NCBI RefSeq assembly: GCF_030012215.1
Contig: NZ_JASCXX010000005.1
Location: 1-64,000 of the forward strand
Length of the DNA: 64,000 nucleotides
Reading direction: 5' to 3'
DNA from: Anaerobaca lacustris
Lineage (GTDB): Bacteria > Planctomycetota > Phycisphaerae > Sedimentisphaerales > Anaerobacaceae
Under the pieces are notes generated by a model. The model made no database searches and was not told the origin of the DNA. It saw only the letters and a list, made by a program, of their open reading frames with translations. Below, one piece after another: positions 37,400 through 46,064 of this stretch (position 1 is the first letter of the stretch; each line of letters begins with the position of its first letter). The translations under genes were made by a program, and so were the position numbers.

Positions 37400-38677
37400 A
37401 TGCGACACATACACATCCCACATCCCGGCCGACCGACAAGGATTCTGGCGCTGGCGGCGGTCTTCCTGGCCGGCGTCGCAAGTCCCTCGCTCACACAGGG
37501 TCGGGTCCCGCTGACGTTCGAGGCCCGCACGATCGAGACGCAAGCCGTACTGTGGTGGGCCCGCGCGCCGGGAGACGTCGACGGCGACGGTCTGCTGGAC
37601 CTGCTCTTGCAGGACAACAACGGCCACGGCGGCGTGCTGTGCTGGTACCGGACGCACGACGACGGGACGCGCTGGACCCGGCATCGTATCGCCGAGAAAG
37701 CCCCCAACGGCGGTCCGTTTGCCGCCGGGGCGCTCGATGCCGCCGATATCAATCACGACGGACGCCTCGACGTGCTCGGCCTGTCCCATCCGGGCGAATG
37801 GAAGCAGGCGGGCGCGCCGACGGAGATCTACTGGTACGAGAACCCGGCGCCAGCCGGCGATCCGGCCATCGACGCCTGGACGCCCCATCGCATCGGCTCG
37901 GTGCCCGCCTTCGTCAAGGACCTCAAACTCACCGACTTCAACGGCGACGGCAAGGTCGATCTCGTGGCCATTACGTTCGTGGGCAACCGGTTCCACGTCT
38001 TCCGCCAGGATTCGCCGACGACCTGGACGAAAGTGCAGGATTTCGCCATCCCGAATCTCCACGAGGGGCTGGACGTGGGCGATATCACCGGCAACGGCCT
38101 GCCCGACGTCGCGACGAACGGCTACTGGGTCGAGAACCCCGGCGGCGACCTGACCGGCGCGTGGATTGTGCGCTCGATCGACGAGAAATGGCACAACCAG
38201 ACCGGCGACTGGTCGCGCAACGCGACGAAGGTGTTCTGCCGCGACATCACCGGCGACGGCCGGGCCGAGGTCTTCCTCTCGCACTCCGAGCGGGCTGGCT
38301 ATCCCGTCGCGTGGTACCACGCCGAGGACCCGCGTCAAGGCCCCTGGACCGAGCACGTCATCACCGACAAGCTCGTCGCGGTCCACACGCTGCAAGTCTT
38401 CGACTTCGACGGTGACGGGCGCTATGATGTGCTCACCGGCATGAACATGAGCCGGGCTCAGGCGCTGGGCGCCACGACGTTCCCCGCGATCGTCTTCCGC
38501 AATCGCGGCGACAACCTCGCGTGGGACGAGATCCTCCTGAGCGACGACGGAATCTACAACGGCCAAGTCGGCGACCTCCAGGGCGACGGGCGTCTCGACA
38601 TCTTCCGCCTTCCCACCCACGACGCCACAGTCTTCGAGGTCCTGGTCAACACCTCGCGCCCGTTGCGGAATCGCTGA
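37400..38677 (+). CDS. Secreted FG-GAP / VCBS repeat protein
   Basis: A 425-residue exported protein with a signal peptide ('RILALAAVFLAGVASPSLTQ'). It has seven calcium-loop repeats ('DVDGDGLLD', 'DINHDGRLD', 'DFNGDGKVD', 'DITGNGLPD', 'DITGDGRAE', 'DFDGDGRYD', 'DLQGDGRLD') with the 'YWYENP' and 'YWVENPGG' strands common in these propellers. It is paralogous to the protein at 34062-35381 and likely has a similar surface-binding role. GGAGG at 37387-37391 fixes the start at 37400. Confidence 0.85.
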   Translation: MRHIHIPHPGRPTRILALAAVFLAGVASPSLTQGRVPLTFEARTIETQAVLWWARAPGDVDGDGLLDLLLQDNNGHGGVLCWYRTHDDGTRWTRHRIAEKAPNGGPFAAGALDAADINHDGRLDVLGLSHPGEWKQAGAPTEIYWYENPAPAGDPAIDAWTPHRIGSVPAFVKDLKLTDFNGDGKVDLVAITFVGNRFHVFRQDSPTTWTKVQDFAIPNLHEGLDVGDITGNGLPDVATNGYWVENPGGDLTGAWIVRSIDEKWHNQTGDWSRNATKVFCRDITGDGRAEVFLSHSERAGYPVAWYHAEDPRQGPWTEHVITDKLVAVHTLQVFDFDGDGRYDVLTGMNMSRAQALGATTFPAIVFRNRGDNLAWDEILLSDDGIYNGQVGDLQGDGRLDIFRLPTHDATVFEVLVNTSRPLRNR

Positions 38678-38835
38678 CCATCCTGCAGCAGACGGCTGAC
38701 CCGACCTCCCGCCCTCGTCCGCTCGCAGGTTTGTTTGGAGCGAGGGGTACGATTTGTTAAGATAGAGAGGCATGTAGGCTCAGTTGCCGTCAGGACGTGA
38801 CGTCGCTTTGGATCCGACACAGAAGGAGCCCATCG

Positions 38836-41397
38836 ATGAAACCACGGTCGATTCTTGCCTCGATACCCCTCCGGACACTCTTGATTCTCCTTGCATGTGC
38901 AACTGTCCCCGACGTAGTACTCGCACAGGACCCGCCAAAGAGCTGTCAGGAAACGACGGAGCGCGTTCTCAAGCCGTTTCTGGATCGCGTCGCGGCCGCC
39001 GAGGAGGCGGCGACGCAGTACGAGGAGCAAAACGCCGTGCAGATCAAGAAGATCGAGGAGCAGATCCGGCTGCGGCAGGAATCGCGGAAGGTCTTCGACG
39101 AGGCGCAGGCCAAGGAGAACGAGGATTTCGGCAAGCGTATCCAGTGGGGCAACGAGGCGATTGCCGAGGCCCAGGCGGATGTGCAGAAGCGTCTGAGCGA
39201 AATGCGGAAGCAGGCGGTGGAGGCGCGGGCCCAGGGGCGCGACGACCACGCGGCGGCGATAGAGGAGTCGGCAGCGAAGCTGGCGGCCGAACTGGCCGCC
39301 GGCAAGATCGGTTGGTACAAGAAGGAGCTGAACCGACGCGATACCATTACCGGTTGGCAGGAGTACGTCGCCAAGCAAACGCAGGATCGGGCCCAGCGCA
39401 TGGGCGCTTACGGCGCGGGGGAGGTCGCCCAGTACATTCGGACGCTCAACTGGCGCGCGACCTGGAAGGACGTGGAAGCGAGCATCGCCAAACAGCAGGA
39501 GGACTTGGCCAAGGCTCAGCGACGTGAGTTCGGGTACTATCTGCGGGCGATCAACGCGCGCTTGACGGGCCAGGGAATCGACGATCGCGTGACCACTCGC
39601 AAGGATGAACTGGCCGATACGCAAGGGCGGATCGGGGCGGGAACCCTTGCCGTCTACGTCCCCGCATTGGGCGCGCGTATCGACCGCAACGGGGTGCAGA
39701 AGATCGTAGGCGAGGCACGGGACGCCTATCGCAAGACGGTCAACGCCTGGTCGGCCAAGACGTATTCGAACTACAATCCGCTGCATGGTGGGCGCCTGAG
39801 CAACGGAGACATCGAGAAGAGGATTGCCGAGAAACGGCAGGAGCTGATCGACTTCCAGGCCTTGGGTGAGGACGCCCGAGTCTATGCGGCGGGCGGGCGG
39901 CGGACGGCGCGGGAGATTCGCGAGCAGATCGGCGCCGCGCAGGCCAAGGGCGACAACACCGCGTACAACCATTGGCACGAAATTCTGGCCGCGTGGAAGA
40001 AGGCCTGCGCCGAATGGATCGCGGACAAGCAGAAGGAGATCGATCGCTGGGAGGCGATCCTGGTCAAACACAAAGAGGTCCACAAGGAGGATTTGGAGAA
40101 GCAGAAGGCGAACATTGACGGGCGGTTGCAGGATGCGCTGAACCAGACGCCCTGCGGGGGCGCCGGCGGCGTCGTGGACGCGAACGGGGAGGTGATCGAC
40201 CGGCATCGCAACCGGCTCGACGGGCTGAGCGAATCGGAGGAGGAGAAGCAGGAGCGTAGGGACCGGTACGACGACCGGGTGTACGTCGAGCCCGACGGGA
40301 CGGCACACGGCGATCCGCGCGACGCGTGGATCAACGCGATGCGCGACACGGGGCTGTCGGAGACGCAGCAGCAATCGGTGGCGGAACGGCTGAAGATGAT
40401 CGAGAGTATTCTGAAGTTGAAGGATTTCACCGACTGGATGGCGGGTTTCAAGGACGCGGCGGAGATGGCTCAGGCCACGGCGGCGATCGAGGAGTTCATC
40501 CGGGCGATGGAGGCCATCGACATCCACACGATGAAGAACGCGGATTTCTACGCCAGGCGGCGGGAGATTCGGCAGTTGCTGCCGAAGGTGACCGAGGCAC
40601 TGGAGAGCGGGATGCTCAGTCCGGGCCGGATCCAGCGGTATATCGACGCACTGGTCAAGAGCGGCAGCGGTACGCGGCAGACGCGCGAGCAGATTCGGAC
40701 GCTGCAACGTCTGCTGGATTCGTCTCAGGATCTCAAGAACCTGTGGCGCAGCAGCGCGGCGTGGCGGAATCTGGCGCGGAACTTCGCGAACGAAACGGCG
40801 ACGACCTATCGCCAGTTCGTCTCCGGTTCCTCGACGCAAGTCGCCCAGCGTCTGGACGCTTCGCTGAGCAAGATGACCAAGCTGGATAAGGGCCTTCTTC
40901 TGCTGAGCGTCGCGGCGGCGACCGCCGAGGCGTACGACCGGATCGAGCAGGGCGCCGCGGCATCGGACGCGATCGCGCGGAGCAGCGTGAATTTCGCGAT
41001 CGATCTGGCCATCGCGGGTTTTCCCATCACGGCGGCGGCGGAGATGGCCACGCAGATTCTGTTCACCTCCTATGGCTATGCGACGGGCGACGAGGCGTGG
41101 GCCCAGGGGACGCTGAGCAATACGAGCAAGTGGGTGGCCGAGCAGGCACTGGATCAGGTGGCCGACGGGGCCGCCTATCTGGGCGAGGCGTCGGTGGCGC
41201 TGGAGCGGATGGTGTTCAACGAGCCCAACATCAGTGAGATCCTGGGCAACGTCGATTACGGCCGGCTGCGTCAGTCGCTGAGCCGGGTGGAGGACCAGAT
41301 CGCGGCACTGCCGCCGGGCCATGCCGACGAGGCAAGGCTCATGCGGATGCGCGAGACCTTCCGCATCCTGATTCGAGCCAAACAGCAGGAGGCGTAA
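38836..41397 (+). CDS. Exported 853-residue coiled-coil protein with internal repeats, family unknown
   Basis: I do not recognise this protein. A signal peptide covers residues 1-31 ('LLILLACATVPDVVLAQ'). Residues 35-160 are long charged helices, coiled-coil-like. Between about 155 and 370 there are degenerate repeats of roughly 35-40 residues, each opening with Tyr and a small-residue/Arg core ('YIRTLNWRATWKDVEASI', 'YLRAINARLTGQGIDDRV', 'YVPALGARIDRNGVQKIV', 'YNPLHGGRLSNGDIEKRI'). The C-terminal 230 residues contain Ala-rich weakly hydrophobic helices ('GLLLLSVAAATAEAYDRI', 'SVNFAIDLAIAGFPITAA'). AAGGAG at 38823-38828 supports the start. No close partner gene is present. Confidence 0.75.
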   Translation: MKPRSILASIPLRTLLILLACATVPDVVLAQDPPKSCQETTERVLKPFLDRVAAAEEAATQYEEQNAVQIKKIEEQIRLRQESRKVFDEAQAKENEDFGKRIQWGNEAIAEAQADVQKRLSEMRKQAVEARAQGRDDHAAAIEESAAKLAAELAAGKIGWYKKELNRRDTITGWQEYVAKQTQDRAQRMGAYGAGEVAQYIRTLNWRATWKDVEASIAKQQEDLAKAQRREFGYYLRAINARLTGQGIDDRVTTRKDELADTQGRIGAGTLAVYVPALGARIDRNGVQKIVGEARDAYRKTVNAWSAKTYSNYNPLHGGRLSNGDIEKRIAEKRQELIDFQALGEDARVYAAGGRRTAREIREQIGAAQAKGDNTAYNHWHEILAAWKKACAEWIADKQKEIDRWEAILVKHKEVHKEDLEKQKANIDGRLQDALNQTPCGGAGGVVDANGEVIDRHRNRLDGLSESEEEKQERRDRYDDRVYVEPDGTAHGDPRDAWINAMRDTGLSETQQQSVAERLKMIESILKLKDFTDWMAGFKDAAEMAQATAAIEEFIRAMEAIDIHTMKNADFYARRREIRQLLPKVTEALESGMLSPGRIQRYIDALVKSGSGTRQTREQIRTLQRLLDSSQDLKNLWRSSAAWRNLARNFANETATTYRQFVSGSSTQVAQRLDASLSKMTKLDKGLLLLSVAAATAEAYDRIEQGAAASDAIARSSVNFAIDLAIAGFPITAAAEMATQILFTSYGYATGDEAWAQGTLSNTSKWVAEQALDQVADGAAYLGEASVALERMVFNEPNISEILGNVDYGRLRQSLSRVEDQIAALPPGHADEARLMRMRETFRILIRAKQQEA

Positions 41398-41884
41398 TAT
41401 CGATGCGGGGGACGCCGCGTGCCGCGTGCCGGCCAGAGGCGCATGAAAAAAGGACGCCTCGGATCGTCCGCAGGTTGGGACCTCGGTCCACTGCAAGCGC
41501 CCCCCAGGTACAGGCCTGGTTGTTGCTACACATATTATACGGCGCGATCGCAGAACCCATGCGCGGACAAACGGCTATTGTCCCATAGAAAAAACCTCAG
41601 ATGCCACCGCCTTTGGCTGTATCGCGATCCGAATGCATCGGTGCCGTGACCGATCCTTCGGACCGCCTGTGGACGCTCGAGACCCATATCGAAGACGTCA
41701 GTGCCAGGGGAACAACCAGACATGGACGCGAATTCTGCGAGAGGACCATGCGAAACACCGATTCGTAATGTGCCCGTGAGGGCATAGGGGATAACGCCTG
41801 ACGGCGTCACTACAAACAGGCGCCGGTAGGGGCGAGGCATGCCTCGCCCCTGCATTCGAATGCGGCAAATAGCCGGTGCGCGTG
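41398..41884. other. Intergenic region with palindromes, no gene recognised
   Basis: No convincing frame lies between the coiled-coil gene and the end of the MetF fusion gene. It holds a hairpin around ACGCC/GGCGT (about 41791-41806) and the palindromic repeat at 41826-41853. Confidence 0.45.
41826..41853. repeat. Short palindrome GGGGCGAGGC/GCCTCGCCCC, copy 2
   Basis: GTAGGGGCGAGGC, AT, GCCTCGCCCCTGC: a palindrome sharing its arms with 34004-34030 and the GTAGGGGC end with the larger 62-bp palindromic family. It lies 31 bases past the stop of the MetF fusion gene. Confidence 0.8.
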
Positions 41885-44422
41885 TCAGGACGGTTTTCGG
41901 TTTTGCTGACAGAATTGGCCCATCAGTTCCATGGCTTTGCCGGTCTTGTCGAGCGAGCCGTCGAGTTGGGCGAAGGCGTCGACCAGTTCGACAAGGGCCG
42001 GATCGGGCTCGACGGTGCCGTACTTGTGGGCGGCGTTGACGATGCCGGCGTCGAGGCCGTACTCCATCGCCTTGGCGACGTAGGCCCGGCAGACGCCGAT
42101 CCTGCGGCCGGGCAGATCGCGCACCGAATTGCTGACGCCCAGCGAGAAGTGCGCGCCCTTGAATTTCGGGTCGCTCTTGATCTTCCTGATCGTCTCGAAC
42201 GTACGGTAGGTGTAGCCCGGCACGCCCGGCTCCATCGGCATGTCGATTGCCAGCGGAAAGACGGTCGAGTCGAAGAAGATCTGCTCCGGTTTGAAGCCGT
42301 ACTTGCCGACCGCCTCGTCGAAAATCCGATGGGCCAGGGCGCAGAGCTCGTCGACCGAGTGCGACCCGCCGGGACCGGTGGGCTTGTCCTCGCTGACGAG
42401 CAGCGCGATGACGGAGAAATCGTATTGCCTCTTTAGCGGCAGGATGCGGTCCATCGTATAGACCTTGACGGAATTCAGCAAGGGCGGGCGAATGACCGTA
42501 GGGGCAGGCCCCTGTGCCTGCCCGGGCTGTGCAGGGCAACCACGGGGGGTTGCCCCTACCCTATACCATTCCTTCAGGCCCGCTTCGAGCACGTCGTCGT
42601 TGCTGCTGTCGATACAGATGGGCACGCCGTCGCCCCAGCGATGCACGAGCCGGGTGTACTCGACCATCATCGCAACGGCCAGCTTTGGATCGTCCTCGCC
42701 GAAGGCGTCGAGATTGACCGCGATGTAATCGGCGCCGTCGGCCGCCTGCGACTCGATCAGGGCGCGGATGTAGTCGAGTTCGGGACTGGGCTGGGTGTAG
42801 GCGTCGGCGCCGCGGTCGCGCAACTGGTGCATGATCTGGCCCGTCTTGGGGATCGATGCGTGAACGGATTCGCCGATCGAGATCAGAGCGTTCTTCATCG
42901 TGTGGTCCTTGCCGAACAGATAGTTGAGAATCGAGGAGGAGTGCTGGAGCACCGGATTGCGGCGCGGGTTGATCGTGGCGCGCAACCGTTCGCGCCCGCC
43001 CTTCTCGGAGGCAGCCGCCTCGTAGACGCGATTGCCGACGCAGACGCGTTCGAGGTTGTTGCCGCAGTAGCCGTCCACGGTGGCGTCGCCGCACGGGGCG
43101 TTGTCGATGCCCTTCTCGCAGTCGCCCATCGTGCAGACGCCGAAGTTCTCGGGCAGGAAGCAGTCGCCGCACTCCTCACAGTCGAACAGGGTGTACTTGA
43201 ACGCCTTCTCACTGGCGTTGAACAGCTTGTAGACGGGGCCCTCGCCCTTGTCGGCGCCGAGAAAGGCCATCGTCCCCTTGAAGGCACGGAATCCGGCGTG
43301 GTCGGGGTCGAGAAACGCGCGGTGCGAGAAATCGAAGAACCGCTTGCCCAGCGTCGGTCGCGGCTGCGACAGAGGGACCGCCCTGCCGCTGTCGTCGTAG
43401 AGATAGAACGCCTCCTTGGCGGGCCAGCAGAGGTTGTCCTTGAAGGGCTCCCAGTCGGCGCCGATCTCGGCGGCGCGTTCGACGATCCGTGTGAACGTCG
43501 CAAAATCGTGGACCCCTCCAATGTCCACACCGGCGGCGCCCATCGCTTTGAACATGGCCACCTGTTGCGCGGCCCGCTCGATGTGGTCGTCGAGCTTCTC
43601 GCTGTAGACCTTGGCGAGAAGCTCGTCGCTGACGAAGCAGCCGGGCAGCTTGATGTCGTGCATCAGACGCGGCGCCGGCGTCAGTGTGCTGAGCAGGTAG
43701 ACGTTGCCGACCACCGGAACGTCGATCCGGCGTTCCTTGAGATAGATGAACAGTTCGAGGCTCTTACGCCAGTCCCAGCCGACCTGGGTAATGAGAAATG
43801 CGGCGCCGCAGCGGACCTTCTTCTCCATCTTGTAGTATTGCTGCATCTGCGTCGCTTCGCTGTACTTGAACGGCGAGACGGCCGCGCCGGCGATGAACTG
43901 ATGCACGCCGGCCAAGGCATCGGGCTTGGCGCCGAGATAGGCGTCGTGATTCATCTTCCGGATCAGGCGGAGCAGCCCGACGGATTCGAGTTCGAAGACG
44001 CCCTTGGCGGCGACGGGTTTGTCGCCCGTCAGCGCCAGCACGCTGAAGACGCCCGCCTTGCGAAAGCCGACCAGCGAGCTGACGATCGCGTCGGCGTTGG
44101 CGTCCTTGCAACTGATGTGCGGCACGACGTCGAGGCCGTCGAGCAGGTGGTTCGCTTCGAGGACGTTGATGATGGCGGCCGGCTCGAGGTTGGCGACGCC
44201 GCCAGGGTTCTGGGGCAGTGCGATCGCGGCAAAGTCGAAACCCTCGGGCAGGACCGCCCTGCCGCCCTGAGCCGCCTCCTGATAGACGTTGAGAAACCGC
44301 TCAATGGGTGCGAAGCTGAACCCCGGGCCGCCGGTCAATTCGGCCAGTACAAGCAGGTCCGACCGCTGGCGAAGCTTCTGTCCCAGACTCTTGTGCTCCA
44401 TTGCCGTCTCCATTGGGTCCAT
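41885..44422 (-). CDS. MetF-MetV-pterin methyltransferase fusion
   Basis: An 845-residue, three-part folate enzyme. Residues 1-310 are methylenetetrahydrofolate reductase-like ('LVLAELTGGPGFSFAPIERF', 'VLALTGDKPV', 'AFLITQVGWD'). Residues about 400-500 form a Cys-rich MTHFR C-terminal/MetV-like domain ('DCEECGDCFLPENF', 'CTMGDCEKGI', 'NAPCGDATVDGYCG'), expected to bind iron-sulfur or zinc. Residues 509-845 are a pterin-binding TIM barrel like AcsE/MetH methyltransferases ('IGESVHASIP', 'YIAVNLDAFGEDD', 'CIDSSNDDVLEAGLK'). Together they fit the methyl branch of the Wood-Ljungdahl pathway or methionine synthesis. Residues 622-642 come from a palindromic repeat. The start at 44422 is uncertain by a few codons. 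Confidence 0.82.
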   Translation of the reverse strand: MDPMETAMEHKSLGQKLRQRSDLLVLAELTGGPGFSFAPIERFLNVYQEAAQGGRAVLPEGFDFAAIALPQNPGGVANLEPAAIINVLEANHLLDGLDVVPHISCKDANADAIVSSLVGFRKAGVFSVLALTGDKPVAAKGVFELESVGLLRLIRKMNHDAYLGAKPDALAGVHQFIAGAAVSPFKYSEATQMQQYYKMEKKVRCGAAFLITQVGWDWRKSLELFIYLKERRIDVPVVGNVYLLSTLTPAPRLMHDIKLPGCFVSDELLAKVYSEKLDDHIERAAQQVAMFKAMGAAGVDIGGVHDFATFTRIVERAAEIGADWEPFKDNLCWPAKEAFYLYDDSGRAVPLSQPRPTLGKRFFDFSHRAFLDPDHAGFRAFKGTMAFLGADKGEGPVYKLFNASEKAFKYTLFDCEECGDCFLPENFGVCTMGDCEKGIDNAPCGDATVDGYCGNNLERVCVGNRVYEAAASEKGGRERLRATINPRRNPVLQHSSSILNYLFGKDHTMKNALISIGESVHASIPKTGQIMHQLRDRGADAYTQPSPELDYIRALIESQAADGADYIAVNLDAFGEDDPKLAVAMMVEYTRLVHRWGDGVPICIDSSNDDVLEAGLKEWYRVGATPRGCPAQPGQAQGPAPTVIRPPLLNSVKVYTMDRILPLKRQYDFSVIALLVSEDKPTGPGGSHSVDELCALAHRIFDEAVGKYGFKPEQIFFDSTVFPLAIDMPMEPGVPGYTYRTFETIRKIKSDPKFKGAHFSLGVSNSVRDLPGRRIGVCRAYVAKAMEYGLDAGIVNAAHKYGTVEPDPALVELVDAFAQLDGSLDKTGKAMELMGQFCQQNRKPS
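42498..42559 (-). repeat. 62-bp palindromic element inside the MetF fusion gene (copy A)
   Basis: The ends GTAGGGGCA and TGCCCCTAC form a terminal stem. Inside are two hairpins, GGGCAGG/CCTGCCC and GGGCAACC/GGTTGCCC, giving a three-way shape. The gene reads through it in frame as 'VGATPRGCPAQPGQAQGPAPT'. Copies of the same 62-base length are at 61120-61181 and 58933-58994. Confidence 0.9.
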
Positions 44423-44645
44423 GATCCGTTTCCGGGCGAGACACATACCACAAACACTGTAGGCTAACAAGTATCTCCGCTTATTTCCATACCAATCATA
44501 TGATTCAGACGCGTGGCAGTCCATCCTCAGAATTGGGTGTGGTGGTTCGATCGACATTTCCATTAGAATAGAAATGGACTTGAACAGACGGATGTGAACG
44601 GTCGTCCCGCGGCGAGTGAGACGACAGACGGGAAAGGAGATGGAT

Positions 44646-46052
44646 GTGCGGACGATATCGATAACGGCGACCGTGATTCTGCTTGTCATCGCTCTGGCCA
44701 CTCCGGGCTTTGCCACGGCCGTCACGGTCGACGGGGCGGTGCGGCATCAGACGATCGAGGGGTTCGGGACATGTCTGATCGCCTGGGTCGGTCGCTTTCG
44801 CGATCTGTACCGCACCGAGGAGTTCCAGAAGCTCTACGTCGAGGGTCTCGGGTGCAATATGCTCCGCGTCAACATGTGGGGCCCGACGTTCGAGAAGCCG
44901 ACGGAGGACTGGACGAAGATCCACTATCAGGATTTCGACATGAGCGCCAACGGGGGCCGGCCGCAGATCTTCGTCGACTTCGGGCAGGGCATTCGTAAGC
45001 TCGATCCCGACGTCAAGATCATCGGCACGGTCTGGAGTCCGCCGGCGTGGATGAAGATCAATCGCTCGATCACCGACACGAGGTCAGCCGCGATCCGCGC
45101 GGGCGGATACGGCGGCTTCGACAACCGCGTGGACCCGAAGTACTTCAGACACTTCTGCAAGTGGATGGTCGAATACGTCAAACGCCACGAGCGAGAGGGG
45201 GTGCCCTTCTACGCGGTCAGTCCGGGCAATGAGGTCCAGTTCACCCAGTCGTTCGAGAGTTGCGTCTGGGATGGCAAGGACTTCGCCACCATCGTCGCTA
45301 TGCTGCGCCAGATGCTGGACGCCGAGGGTTTTGGCCACGTGAAGATCTTCGGGCCCGAGACGATGACCAGCCACCTGTACGAAGGCGGAACAGGCGCCTA
45401 CGTCCGGGCGATCCTGGACGACCCGAAAGCGCTGGCGGCGCTCGACGTGTTCGCCACGCACGGCTACGAGGACGGGGTCAAGGGCGAGATGTCGGCGACC
45501 TCGTCGCGGAAGTTCTGGGACCTGATCGAGCAGACGGGCAAGCCGTTCTGGATCACCGAGGGCGGCACGGGCGATCACGACTGGCCCGCACCGATCCGCC
45601 AGGGGATCGGCAACGCGGTGCACAACGCCCTGGTGGCGGGCCGCTGCTCGGCGTTCGTGCCGTGGCAGATCACCGAGGGTCGCAAGAGCATTCACGCACT
45701 GATGGTGATGAGCGAGTACACGCCCAAAACGTACACGGCGATGCACTACACGAAATTCCTCCGGCCCGGCGCGGTGCGCATCGACGCGACGCCCGGCTTC
45801 GGCGCCGTTCAGGTCGGCGCGTTTCTGCACGAGCAGGCAGGCGAGCTGACCGTCGTGGCCCTCAATCCGACCGATGAGGCGCAGACGCTGACCCTGACCT
45901 TCCGCAACCTGGGGCGATTCGATTCATTGAAGGTCCGTCGCACCAGCGCCGATGAGAGCCTCAAGGAACTGCCCGATGTGCCGGTCCGAAACGATACGGC
46001 CCGCTTCGACATGATCGACCGGAGCATCGTCACCTTCTCAGCCACTCTGTAG
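44646..46052 (+). CDS. Glycoside hydrolase, GH30-like
   Basis: An exported hydrolase of about 468 residues with a signal peptide ('ITATVILLVIALATPGFATA'). The catalytic barrel follows: 'QTIEGFGTCLIAWVGRF' at its start, 'LRVNMWGP', 'GTVWSPPAWMK', the acid/base region 'AVSPGNEVQFTQ' and the nucleophile Glu in 'FWITEGGTGDHD'. A C-terminal beta domain ('GELTVVALNPTDEAQTLTL') is typical of GH30. Likely substrates are beta-glucans or xylans. AAAGGAG at 44633-44639 is ideally placed for the GTG at 44646 (6 bases); the ATG at 44640 has no room for it. Confidence 0.85.
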   Translation: MRTISITATVILLVIALATPGFATAVTVDGAVRHQTIEGFGTCLIAWVGRFRDLYRTEEFQKLYVEGLGCNMLRVNMWGPTFEKPTEDWTKIHYQDFDMSANGGRPQIFVDFGQGIRKLDPDVKIIGTVWSPPAWMKINRSITDTRSAAIRAGGYGGFDNRVDPKYFRHFCKWMVEYVKRHEREGVPFYAVSPGNEVQFTQSFESCVWDGKDFATIVAMLRQMLDAEGFGHVKIFGPETMTSHLYEGGTGAYVRAILDDPKALAALDVFATHGYEDGVKGEMSATSSRKFWDLIEQTGKPFWITEGGTGDHDWPAPIRQGIGNAVHNALVAGRCSAFVPWQITEGRKSIHALMVMSEYTPKTYTAMHYTKFLRPGAVRIDATPGFGAVQVGAFLHEQAGELTVVALNPTDEAQTLTLTFRNLGRFDSLKVRRTSADESLKELPDVPVRNDTARFDMIDRSIVTFSATL

Positions 46053-46064
46053 GACCGGCCCGAG

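Noticed and set aside
38554-41496. A 980-codon minus-strand frame opposite the coiled-coil protein
   Set aside because: Mirror frame of the true forward gene, which has a ribosome site and signal peptide. The antisense product is Leu/Arg/Pro-rich without domains.
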